The notes: a model not told the origin generated them from the letters alone. Positions 11,263 through 20,856 are shown, counted from the stretch's first letter. The stretch: 64,000 bases of DNA from Microbacterium sp. LKL04 (GCF_900102005.1 NZ_LT627736.1:1302001-1366000), one strand, 5' to 3'. Numbers and translations: made by a program.

Positions 11263-11760
11263 ATGGTCCCCGAACATGACGAGGTCGACCGGATCGTGAG
11301 CGCGTGGGTCGCGCAGCGGCCGGATCTCGACTTCTCCCCCCTCGAGGTCCTCTCGCGCGTGGACCGCCTGTCCCGCCACCTCGACCGCGCCCGCCGCGAG
11401 GCGTTCCACCGCAGCGACCTGGAGCCGTGGGAGTGGGACGTGCTCTCCGCGCTCCGCCGCGCCGGCGAGCCCTACACGCTGAGCCCGAAGCAGCTCCTGC
11501 AGCAGACCCTCGTCTCGAGCGGCACGATGACCAACCGCATCGACCGTCTCGTCGAGCGCGGCCTCGTCGTCCGCGCCGCAGATCCCGGTGACGGCCGCGG
11601 TGTGCTCGTGACCCTGACCGAAGAGGGCCGGAACCGAGTGGATGCCGCGATCACGAGACTCGTCGACGCCGAGGCGGAGCTGCTCGGTCAGCTCTCGCGC
11701 GCCGACCGCGAGCGCCTCGCCGGGCTGCTGCGCAAACTCAGCCTCGGCTTCGACGCCTGA
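11263..11760 (+). CDS. MarR family transcriptional regulator
   Basis: 165 residues with the MarR winged helix: an N-terminal dimer helix, EWDVLSALRRAG, the recognition segment LVSSGTMTNRIDRLVERGLV and the wing RAADPGDGRGVLVTLTEEG. It probably binds its own or a neighbouring promoter in response to a small ligand. It is divergent from the GH53 gene, sharing an 86-nt gap, and sits 7 nt before the pseudouridine synthase gene, with which it is probably co-transcribed. Ligand and targets are not evident. Confidence 0.92.
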   Translation: MVPEHDEVDRIVSAWVAQRPDLDFSPLEVLSRVDRLSRHLDRARREAFHRSDLEPWEWDVLSALRRAGEPYTLSPKQLLQQTLVSSGTMTNRIDRLVERGLVVRAADPGDGRGVLVTLTEEGRNRVDAAITRLVDAEAELLGQLSRADRERLAGLLRKLSLGFDA

Positions 11761-11767
11761 GCGCGAC

Positions 11768-12688
11768 ATGGCGATGCGAGCTCCGCTCCCCGTCCGCGAC
11801 GGGGTGGGTCCCACCCGGCTGCGGGTACCGCGGACGGGTCCGTGGGAGACGATCGCCGACTACGTGACCGGCCGGTTCTCGCACATCGACTCCGAGATCC
11901 TCCTCGGTCGCTTCGACCGCGGTGAGGTCGTCGCCTTCGACGGCACGAAGCTCACGCGGGAGACGCCGCTGGGGGCCGAGGACTTCGTCTGGTACTACCG
12001 CGAGCCGCCCGACGAGCCCGACATCCCGTACGACGTCGCGGTGCGCCACCTCGACGACGATCTGCTGGTCGTGGACAAGCCGCACTTCCTGCCGACGACA
12101 CCGGGCGGCGGGTTCCTGATGAACTCCGCCCTCGTGCGCCTGCGCCGGCGGTTCGACAACCCGGATCTGACGCCCATCCACCGACTCGACCGGGCGACGG
12201 CCGGTCTCGTGATGTTCTCCGTCCGCCCGGCGACCCGCGGCGCGTACCAGACCCTGTTCGCCGACCGCGCCGTCGAGAAGGTCTACGAAGCGGTCACAGC
12301 GATTCCGGCGGACGGGATGCCGGAGCTCCCCCGCGTCGTCCGGTCGCACCTCACGAGCACCCGCGGAAGCCTCCGGGCCATCGTGCAAGAGGACCGCGAA
12401 CCGAACGCCGAGACTCTCGTCGAGGCGATCCGCATCGGCGAGACCACCGCCCACCTCCGCCTGCATCCGCGGACGGGCCGCATGCACCAGCTGCGTGCTC
12501 ACCTCGCCGGGATCGGCCTCGGCATCCTGGGCGACCGGTTCTACCCCGACCTGCTCGACGAAGCGCCGGACGACCCCGAGCACCCGCTGCAGCTGCTGGC
12601 CCGCGAACTGCGCTTCGTAGATCCCCTGAGCGGCCGAACGCGCGAGTTCACGACCGGCCTCACGCTGCGCGAAGCGGGTCGCGTCTGA
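11768..12688 (+). CDS. RluA-type RNA pseudouridine synthase
   Basis: 306 residues. The RluA-family catalytic motif HRLDRATAGLVMFSV contains the nucleophile Asp, and the C-terminal RMHQLRAHLAGIGLGILGD motif is intact. The N-terminus, about 90 residues before LLVVDKPHFLP, resembles the long RluA-like proteins of actinobacteria. The substrate could be rRNA or tRNA and cannot be assigned. Start: ATG at 11768; ATG at 11774 is equally possible because neither has a clear ribosome site. Its TGA and the stop of the convergent ABC-F gene form the hexamer TGATCA, with no gap. Confidence 0.9.
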   Translation: MAMRAPLPVRDGVGPTRLRVPRTGPWETIADYVTGRFSHIDSEILLGRFDRGEVVAFDGTKLTRETPLGAEDFVWYYREPPDEPDIPYDVAVRHLDDDLLVVDKPHFLPTTPGGGFLMNSALVRLRRRFDNPDLTPIHRLDRATAGLVMFSVRPATRGAYQTLFADRAVEKVYEAVTAIPADGMPELPRVVRSHLTSTRGSLRAIVQEDREPNAETLVEAIRIGETTAHLRLHPRTGRMHQLRAHLAGIGLGILGDRFYPDLLDEAPDDPEHPLQLLARELRFVDPLSGRTREFTTGLTLREAGRV

Positions 12689-14497
12689 TCAGCCCAGCTG
12701 CTCGCTGAGTTCGAACCACCGCTCTTCGGCTTCGGCGACCTCGGTCTCCATCGCGGTGATCTGCTGCATCTTCTCGCCGAGCCCGACGTAGTCGCCCTGG
12801 TCGTGATCGGCGAGTGCCGTCCGCGCCTTCGTGATCTGGTCGGAGAGCTTGGCGATCCTGCGCTCGAGGCTCGTGACCTCCTTCTCGGCGGTGCGACGGT
12901 CCGCACCTGAGAGTGCGGATGCCGTCGGTGCCGCGGCATCCGCCTTCTGACCGCCGGGAGTCGCCGCACCCGTCGCCTGCGGCTGACTCGCCCGCAGGCG
13001 CAGGTATTCCTCGATGCCGCCCGGAAGGTGTCGGAGCCCGCCCCCCATGACGGCGTACTGCTGGTCGGTGACGCGCTCCATGAAGTAGCGGTCGTGCGAG
13101 ACAACGATGAGGGTGCCCGCCCAGGAGTCGAGGAGGTCCTCGATGGCGGCGAGCATGTCGGTGTCGAGGTCGTTCGTCGGCTCGTCGAGGATCAGGACGT
13201 TCGGCTGGTCGAGGAGGATCAGCAGCAGCTGCAGGCGCCGCTTCTGACCGCCGGAGAGGTCCTTCACGGGGGTGGAGAGCTGCGCCGAGGCGAAGCCCAT
13301 CCGCTCGAGGAGCTGCCCGGGCGTGAGTTCCTGAGCCTTCGAACCGGCACCGAACGTGTAGGTCGTCCGCAGCCGCGAGACGACGACGCGCACGGGCTCG
13401 TGCAGGTGCGGATCGAGCTCGTCCATCCGCTGCGTGAGGGTTGCGACCTTCACGGTCTTGCCGTGCTTGACCCGCCCGCTCGTCGGCTGGACGGCGCCGG
13501 AGACGAGGCCGAGGAGCGTTGACTTGCCGGCGCCGTTGACGCCGAGGATGCCGGTGCGCTCCCCCGGCGCGATGCGCCACTCGACCCCGCGCAGGATGTC
13601 ACGGCCGTCGTACGCGACACCCGCTTCGAGCAGGTCGACGACGTCCTTGCCGAGCCGTGCGACCGCGAGGGACTGCAGCGAGACCCGATCGCGAATCTCG
13701 GGGACGTCGGCGATGAGCTCGTTGGCCGCGTCGATGCGGAACTTCGGCTTGCTCGTGCGGGCAGGGGCACCGCGGCGGAGCCAGGCGAGCTCCTTACGTG
13801 CGAGGTTCTGCCGCCGTGCCTCGATCGAGGCGGCCTGGCGGTCGCGCTCGACGCGCTGCAGGATGTACGCCGCGTAGCCGCCGTCGAACGGCTCGACGAT
13901 GCGGTCGTGCACCTCCCACGTCTTCGTGCAGACCTCGTCGAGGAACCACCGGTCGTGGGTCACCACCATGAGCGCCCCGGAGGAGGGCGACCAGCGCCGC
14001 TTCAAGTGCTCGGCAAGCCAGGCGATGCCCTCGACGTCGAGGTGGTTCGTGGGCTCGTCCAGCGCGAGCACGTCCCAGTCCCCCGTCAGCAGCTGCGCGA
14101 GGGCGACACGACGACGCTGACCACCGGAGAGCGTGCCGATGGCGGCATCCCAGTCGAGGTCGGACAGCAGGCCCGCGATGACGTCGCGCACCTTCGCATC
14201 CCGCGCCCACTCGTGCTCGGGGCCGTCGCCGACGACGGCGCGCCCCACGGTGAGGTCGTCGGGGAGGACGTCGCTCTGCTCGAGCACCCCGATCGTCACG
14301 CCGCCGCGGACGGTCACCCGGCCGGAGTCGGGGTCACGGCGACCGGCGAGCATCGCCATGAGGCTCGACTTGCCGTCGCCGTTGCGGCCGACGATGCCGA
14401 TGCGGTCGCCCTCGTCGACGCCGAGCGAGACGCCGTCGAAGACCACTTTGGTCGGGTATTCCAGGTGCAGGGCCTCGGCCCCGAGAAGATGTGCCAT
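12689..14497 (-). CDS. ABC-F family ATPase (translation factor type, Uup-like)
   Basis: 602 residues with two ABC ATPase domains and no membrane part. Domain 1 has GRNGDGKSSLM and LSGGQRRRVALAQLL; domain 2 has GVNGAGKSTLLGLV and LSGGQKRRLQLLLIL, each followed by a Walker B LDEPTNHLD or LDEPTNDLD. The linker and C-terminal coiled coil (about 535-602) resemble Uup. ABC-F proteins act on ribosomes, easing stalls or conferring drug protection; the specific role is unknown. Start ATG at 14497: a TAGCCT box 7 nt upstream suggests a leaderless or very short leader mRNA, although GGAGG also lies before the ATG. Confidence 0.93.
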   Translation of the reverse strand: MAHLLGAEALHLEYPTKVVFDGVSLGVDEGDRIGIVGRNGDGKSSLMAMLAGRRDPDSGRVTVRGGVTIGVLEQSDVLPDDLTVGRAVVGDGPEHEWARDAKVRDVIAGLLSDLDWDAAIGTLSGGQRRRVALAQLLTGDWDVLALDEPTNHLDVEGIAWLAEHLKRRWSPSSGALMVVTHDRWFLDEVCTKTWEVHDRIVEPFDGGYAAYILQRVERDRQAASIEARRQNLARKELAWLRRGAPARTSKPKFRIDAANELIADVPEIRDRVSLQSLAVARLGKDVVDLLEAGVAYDGRDILRGVEWRIAPGERTGILGVNGAGKSTLLGLVSGAVQPTSGRVKHGKTVKVATLTQRMDELDPHLHEPVRVVVSRLRTTYTFGAGSKAQELTPGQLLERMGFASAQLSTPVKDLSGGQKRRLQLLLILLDQPNVLILDEPTNDLDTDMLAAIEDLLDSWAGTLIVVSHDRYFMERVTDQQYAVMGGGLRHLPGGIEEYLRLRASQPQATGAATPGGQKADAAAPTASALSGADRRTAEKEVTSLERRIAKLSDQITKARTALADHDQGDYVGLGEKMQQITAMETEVAEAEERWFELSEQLG

Positions 14498-14504
14498 CGC
14501 CTCC

Positions 14505-14510
14505 AGGCTA
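14505..14510 (-). promoter_or_regulatory. Candidate -10 of the ABC-F gene
   Basis: TAGCCT on the minus strand, 7 nt before the ATG. Its TAG is also the stop codon of the upstream small membrane protein gene. Confidence 0.5.
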
Positions 14511-14819
14511 CGCGGCGTCGCCTGACCGGCCCGCGTGTGCGGCCCGCCGGTTGTGTGAGGCGAGGGCGAGGAGACCGACGAGGGCGCCCGCGAAGAGGAT
14601 GACCGCCGGCCACACACCCGAACGGCCCGCGAGGCTCAACGACGAGAACACGAAAACGGCGATGCCGACGACGCGCGCCACGATCGACCCGGGCGGCACG
14701 ACGTCGGCATTCGTCAGCATCGGAATGCGGCGACCGGCGTTGGCGCGCAGCGTCGCCCACAGCGACCACACCAGCAGAACACCGCCGAGGAGGATCCCTA
14801 TCCAGGCGAGCGTGTCCAC
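14508..14819 (-). CDS. Small three-helix membrane protein, function unknown
   Basis: 103 residues with three hydrophobic helices (about 3-25, 48-68 and 72-92) and short charged loops; the C-terminus is hydrophilic (SHNRRAAHAGRSGDAA). I recognise no family. Start: GTG at 14819, 2 nt after the stop of the acetyltransferase gene, so it probably depends on that transcript. Longer upstream reading in this frame overlaps the acetyltransferase and is ignored. Confidence 0.65.
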   Translation of the reverse strand: MDTLAWIGILLGGVLLVWSLWATLRANAGRRIPMLTNADVVPPGSIVARVVGIAVFVFSSLSLAGRSGVWPAVILFAGALVGLLALASHNRRAAHAGRSGDAA

Positions 14820-14821
14820 GG

Positions 14822-16132
14822 TCAGTACCAGAAGCTCAGACGCGGCGTGGTGGTCGCGGCGAAGACCCGCGCGACGCGGTGCGGGTCGTCCGTCTCGATG
14901 CGGCCGGCTCGGGCGAGCGTCACCGGCGAGATTCCGCCGAGGAGGATCGCGGACAGCTCCGCAACGCCGAGACGCACGAGCAGCACACCGAGAGGCGCCT
15001 CGTCGACCACGTCGACACCGGGCGCCTCGCCGGCCGACAGGACGAACGTCCCGTCCGCAATGCCGAGCGCGTCGGTCACCTCCAGCGCGATGACGTCCTC
15101 GATGTCGTAGTTGCGCGCGGCCAGCGTCGCCGGGACGTCGAGCACACGCAGATAGTGGTGGTCGCGGCTGGTGATGCGCGCCGCTCGCTTGTTGTCGATC
15201 ATCCACCAGAGCGGCTCGTCGACCGATAGCTCGCTGGCCCGGACGGTACCCACCAGATCGAGGGACAGGAGGAAGCGCCAGAGCCCGGCGTAGGCGGCAT
15301 CCGTCCCCGCCACCACCCGGGACACCGTGGCCGTCGAGGCAGCCCAGTCGTCGTCGTCCTCGCTGATGCTGTAGATCGCAACGCCCTCGACCTCGCCCGA
15401 CGACGATCGGTACTGCACGACGCGCAGCTTGTCGGCCTTCTCGACATCAGGACGCGTTCCGAACGTGCGGTCCCAGTGGCCGCCGGGCATGGAGATCTCG
15501 CCGGGCGTATCCAGACGGACCCTCTCGTACAGCGCGGTCGCAGCATCCCGCCCTTGCTCCCGCGTGACGTAGTCGATGCGCCCCGGGGCGACCGGACCGA
15601 TCCACCCGGTGCGACGTGTGGAGATCTCCCACGACGTGGCGGTGACCGCGGGCGCGAAGCCGAATCGGCCGTAGATGCCGGACTCGCTGACGGTGAGGCC
15701 CGCGATCGGGAACCCGAGCGAGACCGCGGTGCGCAGCTCGCCTCGCATGAGGGTGCTCAGGATGCCGCGACGCCGGTGCGTGGGCGCCACCGTGACGGCA
15801 CTGACAGCGCACATCGGGATCGCCGAACCGCCAGGCAGGGTGAGCTCCGTCCCCCACGACGCGAATGTCGCGACCGGGACGTCCGCCTGCACACCGCCGT
15901 CGTCGTAGACGCCCACCTTGCGGCGGTATCCGTTGTGCGCGAAGGACTCGGTGTACTGGACCTCGGTGGGCTCCCCGTCCAGGAAGCCACGGGCGACGGC
16001 ATCCTGCCACCGGCGTGTGCCTTCACGATCGTCGTCTCCGACGCGAGCAGCCCGGAGGCCCCGGGCCTCGAATGTCGAGGCCAGGTGTTCGTCGAGCGCG
16101 GTCGAATGGAACTGGTCAGCGAGAGAGCTCAT
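14822..16132 (-). CDS. Eis-like GNAT N-acetyltransferase
   Basis: 436 residues. The layout matches the Eis family: an N-terminal GNAT fold with acetyl-CoA loop VTVAPTHRRRGILSTLM (about 115-131), a second degenerate GNAT fold, and a C-terminal sterol-carrier-like domain ending in an aromatic carboxy-terminus (LSFWY). Eis proteins acetylate amines such as aminoglycosides or protein lysines, with the C-terminal carboxylate acting as general base; whether this one does is not known. The ATG at 16132 is preceded by TAGCCT with a 6-nt spacer and no Shine-Dalgarno site. Confidence 0.85.
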   Translation of the reverse strand: MSSLADQFHSTALDEHLASTFEARGLRAARVGDDDREGTRRWQDAVARGFLDGEPTEVQYTESFAHNGYRRKVGVYDDGGVQADVPVATFASWGTELTLPGGSAIPMCAVSAVTVAPTHRRRGILSTLMRGELRTAVSLGFPIAGLTVSESGIYGRFGFAPAVTATSWEISTRRTGWIGPVAPGRIDYVTREQGRDAATALYERVRLDTPGEISMPGGHWDRTFGTRPDVEKADKLRVVQYRSSSGEVEGVAIYSISEDDDDWAASTATVSRVVAGTDAAYAGLWRFLLSLDLVGTVRASELSVDEPLWWMIDNKRAARITSRDHHYLRVLDVPATLAARNYDIEDVIALEVTDALGIADGTFVLSAGEAPGVDVVDEAPLGVLLVRLGVAELSAILLGGISPVTLARAGRIETDDPHRVARVFAATTTPRLSFWY

Positions 16133-16138
16133 GCCCCC

Positions 16139-16144
16139 AGGCTA
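16139..16144 (-). promoter_or_regulatory. Candidate leaderless promoter -10 of the Eis-like gene
   Basis: TAGCCT on the minus strand, 6 nt (GGGGGC) before the ATG at 16132. A start point 6-7 nt downstream of the box would be the A of ATG. Confidence 0.55.
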
Positions 16145-16170
16145 TGCGGGGGTGGCGACACGATGCCAGG

Positions 16171-17097
16171 TCAGACCAGCCTCGCGCCGGCGACAGGACC
16201 CGAGACCGCGTGGGCCTGCCGACCCGCCGCCCCCAGACGCTCCGCGACCTCGCGGGCGTGTCCCGCGCTCGAGGCGAGGAACGCGACCGTCGGGCCCGAC
16301 CCTGACACGATGCCGCCCAGCGCCCCGGCGGCGAGACCCTCATCGATGAGTACGGCGAGGTCGGGACGGAGGTGGACCGCGGCGAGCTGGAGGTCGTTGC
16401 GGATCGCCGCGCCCAGGGCCGCGGCATCCCCCGACCGAAGAGCCCGCAGGACCGCGGGGTCCACCGACGGGGTCGCCCGGTCGGGGGCGATGTCGGCGTC
16501 CGCGCGCAGGCGGTCCAGCGTGCCGTACACCTCGGGAGTCGAGAGCCCGCCGCCGTCCGCGACGAGGACCCACGCGAAGGAACCGCGACCGAGAGCCGGA
16601 GCGAGCTCGTCTCCGCGCCCCGTCCCGACCGCTGTGCCGCCCAGGAGCGCGAACGGGACGTCAGCGCCGAGCTGCGAACCCAGCGCGTGCAGGTCGCCCG
16701 AGCTGAGACCGCCGTCGATCAGATCGTTGACAGCGACGAGAGCCGCCGCCGCATCCGCCGACCCGCCTCCCATGCCGCCGGCGACGGGGACGCCCTTGTG
16801 GATCTCGAGACGGATGCCGCCCTCCCATCCGACGGCGCCCGTCACCAGGCGCGCCGCGCGCAGGGCGAGGTTCGAGGCGTCGAGCGGGACGCCCGACACG
16901 TCCACGTCACCGCTCACGGAGAGACTCGTGACGTCGGCATGCGACGCCCACACGTCCTCGAACAGCGAGACCGCCTGATACACCGACGCCACGTCGTGGT
17001 AGCCATCGTCGCCGACGGGGCCGACCTCGAAGAAGAGGTTGATCTTGCCCGGCGCGCGCACGTGGACGCGCCGGGCAGTATCGAGGGGCAGACTCAC
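16171..17097 (-). CDS. ispE: 4-diphosphocytidyl-2-C-methyl-D-erythritol kinase
   Basis: 308 residues of the GHMP kinase fold. It phosphorylates CDP-methylerythritol in the non-mevalonate isoprenoid pathway. Motifs: RAPGKINLFFEVG at the N-terminus, the ATP loop PVAGGMGGGSADAAAAL, and GIVSGSGPTVAFLA near the C-terminus. The GTG start overlaps the aldo/keto reductase stop (GTGA at 17094-17097). In many actinobacteria ispE follows rsmA directly; here three genes separate them. Confidence 0.96.
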   Translation of the reverse strand: MSLPLDTARRVHVRAPGKINLFFEVGPVGDDGYHDVASVYQAVSLFEDVWASHADVTSLSVSGDVDVSGVPLDASNLALRAARLVTGAVGWEGGIRLEIHKGVPVAGGMGGGSADAAAALVAVNDLIDGGLSSGDLHALGSQLGADVPFALLGGTAVGTGRGDELAPALGRGSFAWVLVADGGGLSTPEVYGTLDRLRADADIAPDRATPSVDPAVLRALRSGDAAALGAAIRNDLQLAAVHLRPDLAVLIDEGLAAGALGGIVSGSGPTVAFLASSAGHAREVAERLGAAGRQAHAVSGPVAGARLV

Positions 17098-18167
17098 GCG
17101 TTCGCCGAGTCGGCCCACAGGTCGACGTCGATCGCACCCGACAGCTCGTCGATGCGCGCGAGTTCGTCGTCGTCGAACGGCGCCCCGTCGACGGCGGCGA
17201 GGTTCTGGTCCAGCTGCTCCGGACGCGATGCGCCGATGAGGGCGGAGGTGACCACCTCGTCGCGCAGCACCCACTGGATGGCCATCTGTGCGAGCGTCTG
17301 GCCGCGCTGCTGGGCGATGTCGTTGAGTGAGCGGAGAGTGTCGAGCGCCTTCTCGTTGAGCCGGCCGTCGGGCAGCGAGAACCGGCTCTGGGCGCGCTCG
17401 GCGCGGCCGTCGCCGAGGTACTTGTCGGTGAGCAGGCCCTGCGCGAGTGGGGTGAAGGCGATGGCACCCATGCCGGCCGTCTTGAGCGAGTCCGTCAGAC
17501 CGTCCTCGACCCAGCGGTTGAGGATCGAGTAGGAGGGCTGGTGGATGATGAGCGGCGTGCCGAGGCTCTTCGCCACGGCGACGGCCTCTTCGGTGCGCTC
17601 CGCACTGTAGGAGGAGATGCCGACGTAGAGGGCTTTGCCCTGACGCACGAGCGTGTCGAGGGCGCCGATGGTCTCCTCGATCGGCGTCACGGGGTCGGCG
17701 CGGTGGGAGTAGAAGATGTCGACGTAGTCGACGCTCATGCGCGTGAGCGACTGCTCGGCGCTCGCGATGAGGTACTTCCGCGATCCGTAGTTGCCGTACG
17801 GGCCCGGCCACATGTCGTAGCCGGCCTTGGACGAGAGGATCAGCTCATCGCGGTACGGTGCGAAGTCCTCGCGCATCATGCGACCGAAGTTCGTCTCCGC
17901 CGAACCGAACGGCGGGCCGTAGTTGTTCGCCAGGTCGAAGTGGGTGACGCCCCGGTCGAAGGCGTGCCGGAGCAGAGTACGCTGGTTGTCGAAGGGGATG
18001 TTGTCCCCGAAGTTCCACCAGAGTCCCAGCGAGATCGCCGGCAGATACAGGCCGCTCGAGCCGACCTGGCGGAAGGCCCCCGCATCGTAGCGGGAGGATG
18101 CCGCCTGATAGGGGCGGTGGGTGTCGCCATTGCGCGACGAGGGGAAACGGTCCGCGTAGTCGGTCAT
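17094..18167 (-). CDS. Aldo/keto reductase (YghZ-like)
   Basis: 357 residues of the AKR barrel. The catalytic tetrad is Asp and Tyr in FDLANNYGPPFGSAE, Lys in SSKAGYDMWPG and His in YSHRADP, with the NADPH-binding IGASRPEQLDQN near the C-terminus. The WPGPYGNYGSRKYL segment resembles the YghZ/GpR group that reduces glyceraldehyde 3-phosphate or methylglyoxal; the substrate here is unproven. Start taken as ATG 18167, with GTG 18170 immediately before it; a TAGCCT box 6 nt upstream suggests a leaderless message. Translationally coupled to ispE. Confidence 0.9.
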   Translation of the reverse strand: MTDYADRFPSSRNGDTHRPYQAASSRYDAGAFRQVGSSGLYLPAISLGLWWNFGDNIPFDNQRTLLRHAFDRGVTHFDLANNYGPPFGSAETNFGRMMREDFAPYRDELILSSKAGYDMWPGPYGNYGSRKYLIASAEQSLTRMSVDYVDIFYSHRADPVTPIEETIGALDTLVRQGKALYVGISSYSAERTEEAVAVAKSLGTPLIIHQPSYSILNRWVEDGLTDSLKTAGMGAIAFTPLAQGLLTDKYLGDGRAERAQSRFSLPDGRLNEKALDTLRSLNDIAQQRGQTLAQMAIQWVLRDEVVTSALIGASRPEQLDQNLAAVDGAPFDDDELARIDELSGAIDVDLWADSANA

Positions 18168-18173
18168 CACCCC

Positions 18174-18179
18174 AGGCTA
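18174..18179 (-). promoter_or_regulatory. Candidate leaderless promoter -10 of the aldo/keto reductase-ispE operon
   Basis: TAGCCT on the minus strand, 6 nt before ATG 18167. The gene has no Shine-Dalgarno sequence. Confidence 0.55.
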
Positions 18180-18221
18180 GCGATGCCGGACACCCGAAAC
18201 GTCGGCGAAACGACCGACATC

Positions 18222-18227
18222 TACTCT
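18222..18227 (+). promoter_or_regulatory. Candidate -10 of the Stealth gene
   Basis: TACTCT lies 33 nt before the ATG, giving a leader of roughly 26 nt that includes AAGGAG. Just upstream is a small inverted repeat, GTCGG-N8-CCGAC (18201-18218). No good -35 is visible. Confidence 0.4.
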
Positions 18228-18260
18228 TGCCCGACCGAACATGCACAACAAGGAGAACAT

Positions 18261-19829
18261 ATGGCGCGACTGACTGCACTGCCGTCCGAGGGTGGTTCCT
18301 GGACCGCACTCCTCGAACGCGAGGACATCGTCCTCATTGGAGGCATGCTGCATCTGCGCCATGACGACACCACTCCCGAACAGGCGCGCATCGCCGACCT
18401 GCTGCTGATCGCCGACTCCCTCTCGGATGCCGGCATCCCGCATCTCCTCATCCGGCACTCCCGCTCCGTGCCGGGTCTCGTCGTCGACCTCGACCACCGC
18501 AATCGCGCGCTGAGCGTGCTCGCGGATCGGGCCGTCACCGAGCCGCTGTACGCGAAGGCCAAGGGCGGTACGCCCGTGCCGCTCGGCGAGCTCCGCCTGC
18601 GCGCGTCTGGCCCCTCCTCGGTGCGGGTGTTCCGTCCGCGCATCGCCGGGGAGCTCCGCTACGGCGCCGGCCACGGCGTGCGGCTCGAGTTCTGGCGTTT
18701 CGGCGAGGAGCTGGTCGAAGCGCCCCACGCCAATGACCTCACGCGTCGCGTCTTCGCGGCGGAGGACGTCGAGCCGGCGACTGTCGAGCGGTACGGGCGC
18801 ACGTGGCAGACCGTGCAGGGCATGTTCGACCCGCACCCGGGCGACGTGACGCACGAGATCGACATGGTCTTCTCATGGGTCGACGGCTCGTCGTCGGAGT
18901 TCCAGCGCCAGCGCGCGGCGCAGATGTCGGAGTACGTGGTCGGTGACGGCGACGATGGGCCCGCCCGCTACCGTCACGTCGACGAGCTGCGGTACGCCCT
19001 CCGGAGCGTCCACATGTACGCGCCGTGGGTGCGTCGCATCTTCATCGCGACCGACTCCCCCGCCCCCGCCTGGCTGCTCGACCACCCGAAGGTGACGATC
19101 GTCCGCAGCGAGGAGTTCTTCGAGGACACCTCGGTGCTGCCGACCCACAACTCGCACGCGGTGGAAGCGCAGCTGCACCGCATCGAGGGGCTGTCGGAGC
19201 ACTTCCTGTACTCGAACGACGACATGTTCTTCGGGCGGCCACTGTCGCCCGAGCTCTTCTTCTCGCCCGCAGGCGTCTCGTCGTTCGTCGAGTGCGACGT
19301 GCGTATCGGGACGGGACCGCGGCGCGTCGCCCGCAGCGGCCACGACAATGCGCTGCGACTGAACCGCGAGCTGCTCCAGGAACGCTTCGGCCGTACGATC
19401 GTCCGCGACCTCGAACACTGTGCAGCGCCCCTGCGCCGCTCGGTGATGGTCGAGCTCGAGAAGGAGTTCCCCGAGGAGATCCGGCGCACCGCGGCATCCC
19501 GCTTCCGGTCAGCCACCGACGTGTCGGTGACCAACTGCCTGTACCACTACTACGCGCAGTTCACAGGGCGCGCTATCGCGTCGACGGCGCCGCGGGTGCG
19601 GTACTTCCAGACGACGCAGGCGGCGTCTCTGCGCCGCATGGAGCGACTCGCCGAGCGCAGCGACGTGGACATGTTCTGCCTCAACGACGGCGGCGACCTC
19701 GAGGTGCCCGAAGCGGTGCGCGTGCGTGCCGTGACGGGTCTGCTCGAGCGGCTCTTCCCGGTGCGCGCGCCGTGGGAGGATCCTGCGGTCAGCGCAGCGC
19801 CGGCACGCCCGGTCGAGCTGCACGCGTGA
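18261..19829 (+). CDS. Stealth-family sugar-phosphate transferase (capsule-type hexose-1-phosphoryltransferase)
   Basis: 522 residues. The four Stealth blocks are present: CR1 [10 protein letters not shown] (200-209), CR2 [20 protein letters not shown] with FIATD (237-265), CR3 [14 protein letters not shown] to YSNDDMFFG (295-325) and a C-terminal CR4 near 410-440. Related enzymes transfer hexose-1-phosphate from UDP-sugars to build phosphodiester-linked surface glycans; human GNPTAB is a relative. The first 190 residues are a variable N-terminal domain. ATG 18261 has AAGGAG upstream. No other capsule genes adjoin. The 3' end overlaps the convergent phosphoesterase gene by 41 nt. Confidence 0.9.
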   Translation: MARLTALPSEGGSWTALLEREDIVLIGGMLHLRHDDTTPEQARIADLLLIADSLSDAGIPHLLIRHSRSVPGLVVDLDHRNRALSVLADRAVTEPLYAKAKGGTPVPLGELRLRASGPSSVRVFRPRIAGELRYGAGHGVRLEFWRFGEELVEAPHANDLTRRVFAAEDVEPATVERYGRTWQTVQGMFDPHPGDVTHEIDMVFSWVDGSSSEFQRQRAAQMSEYVVGDGDDGPARYRHVDELRYALRSVHMYAPWVRRIFIATDSPAPAWLLDHPKVTIVRSEEFFEDTSVLPTHNSHAVEAQLHRIEGLSEHFLYSNDDMFFGRPLSPELFFSPAGVSSFVECDVRIGTGPRRVARSGHDNALRLNRELLQERFGRTIVRDLEHCAAPLRRSVMVELEKEFPEEIRRTAASRFRSATDVSVTNCLYHYYAQFTGRAIASTAPRVRYFQTTQAASLRRMERLAERSDVDMFCLNDGGDLEVPEAVRVRAVTGLLERLFPVRAPWEDPAVSAAPARPVELHA

Positions 19830-20703
19830 CGGAGCCGGCGACGCCCGCCTCGCGCAGGCGTCGCTGAGCCTCGTCGGGGTCGATGTACTCCAGCGGACGC
19901 GGCACATCGATCGGGACGACCGAGTGGACGACCGTGTCGTCGTAGACGTGCACGAGGTTGTAGGCCTGCGCGCCGTCCTGCGGGCGGCTGCCGCCGACGG
20001 GGACGGTCAGATCCTGCGCGTAGCAGGTCGACGAGGCGACCGACACGGGGATCCCCGCGAACGTCGCGAAGGTCGAGTAGTGCAGGTGGCCGGCGATGAT
20101 CGCGCGCACGTCCGTGCCGCGCAGGACGCCTGCCAGCCGGTTCTGGTCGCGAAGCTCGACGCTCGCCGCGAGCGGGAGGACGCTTGGAACCGGCGGGTGG
20201 TGCATCGCGAGGACGGTGCCGAGCGGCGCGGGTGTTGCGAGGATGCCGCGCAGCCACGCGAGCTGGGCGTCGGAGAGCTCGCCGTGGTGGTGTCCGGGCA
20301 CGCTCGTGTCGAGGGTGACGATGCGGAGCCCGTCGAGCTCGTCGACCCGATCGTAGGGCGCCGTCGGGTCGGTCGGCGTCTCGTCGAGCAGGTGCTCCCG
20401 GAACGCGCCGCGGTCGTCATGGTTGCCCATGACCCACAGCAGACGCGCCCCGAGCCGTTCGGCGAACGGCTCGACGAGCGCGCGTATCGCGTCGTACGCG
20501 GCGGCCTCGCCGAGATCGACGAGGTCGCCCGTGAAGACGATCGCGTCGGGCGCGATGCCGCTGGTTTCGATGGCGTCGAGGGCTGCGGTCAGCGATGCTT
20601 CACCGTCGACACTGTCGAACAGACGGGGTCCCGGGCCACGCAGGTGCGTGTCACTCAGGTGGAGCAGGATCCGTTCGGCGGCCGGATGCTCGGCGCGGCG
20701 CAT
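19789..20703 (-). CDS. Calcineurin-like metallophosphoesterase (CpdA/GpdQ-like)
   Basis: 304 residues with the full metal-binding set: [33 protein letters not shown] and AGHLHYS. This layout fits class III cyclic nucleotide or glycerophosphodiester phosphodiesterases; the substrate is not determinable. Start chosen as ATG 20703, which has GGAAGAAG 5 nt upstream; GTG 20757 would add 18 residues not typical of the family. It converges on the Stealth gene with a 41-nt coding overlap, so neither transcript has room for a separate terminator. Confidence 0.88.
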   Translation of the reverse strand: MRRAEHPAAERILLHLSDTHLRGPGPRLFDSVDGEASLTAALDAIETSGIAPDAIVFTGDLVDLGEAAAYDAIRALVEPFAERLGARLLWVMGNHDDRGAFREHLLDETPTDPTAPYDRVDELDGLRIVTLDTSVPGHHHGELSDAQLAWLRGILATPAPLGTVLAMHHPPVPSVLPLAASVELRDQNRLAGVLRGTDVRAIIAGHLHYSTFATFAGIPVSVASSTCYAQDLTVPVGGSRPQDGAQAYNLVHVYDDTVVHSVVPIDVPRPLEYIDPDEAQRRLREAGVAGSVTRAARPGVPALR

Positions 20704-20856
20704 GGTCACTTCTTCCGTCAGTGCGAGAGCTCGGGTGCCCCCGCCTTGCTCCGTCACGTTACCGGGATGTTTCGGGAACCCGCGATGAACGACGCGCGAA
20801 CTCGCTGAGAACGAGGTGGTGTGTCGCGTCGGGAGGAGATGACGGATGCCGAGCGG

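Noticed and set aside
17541..18260. 240-codon N-terminal extension of the Stealth protein
   Set aside because: It is antisense to the aldo/keto reductase; ATG 18261 has a strong AAGGAG.
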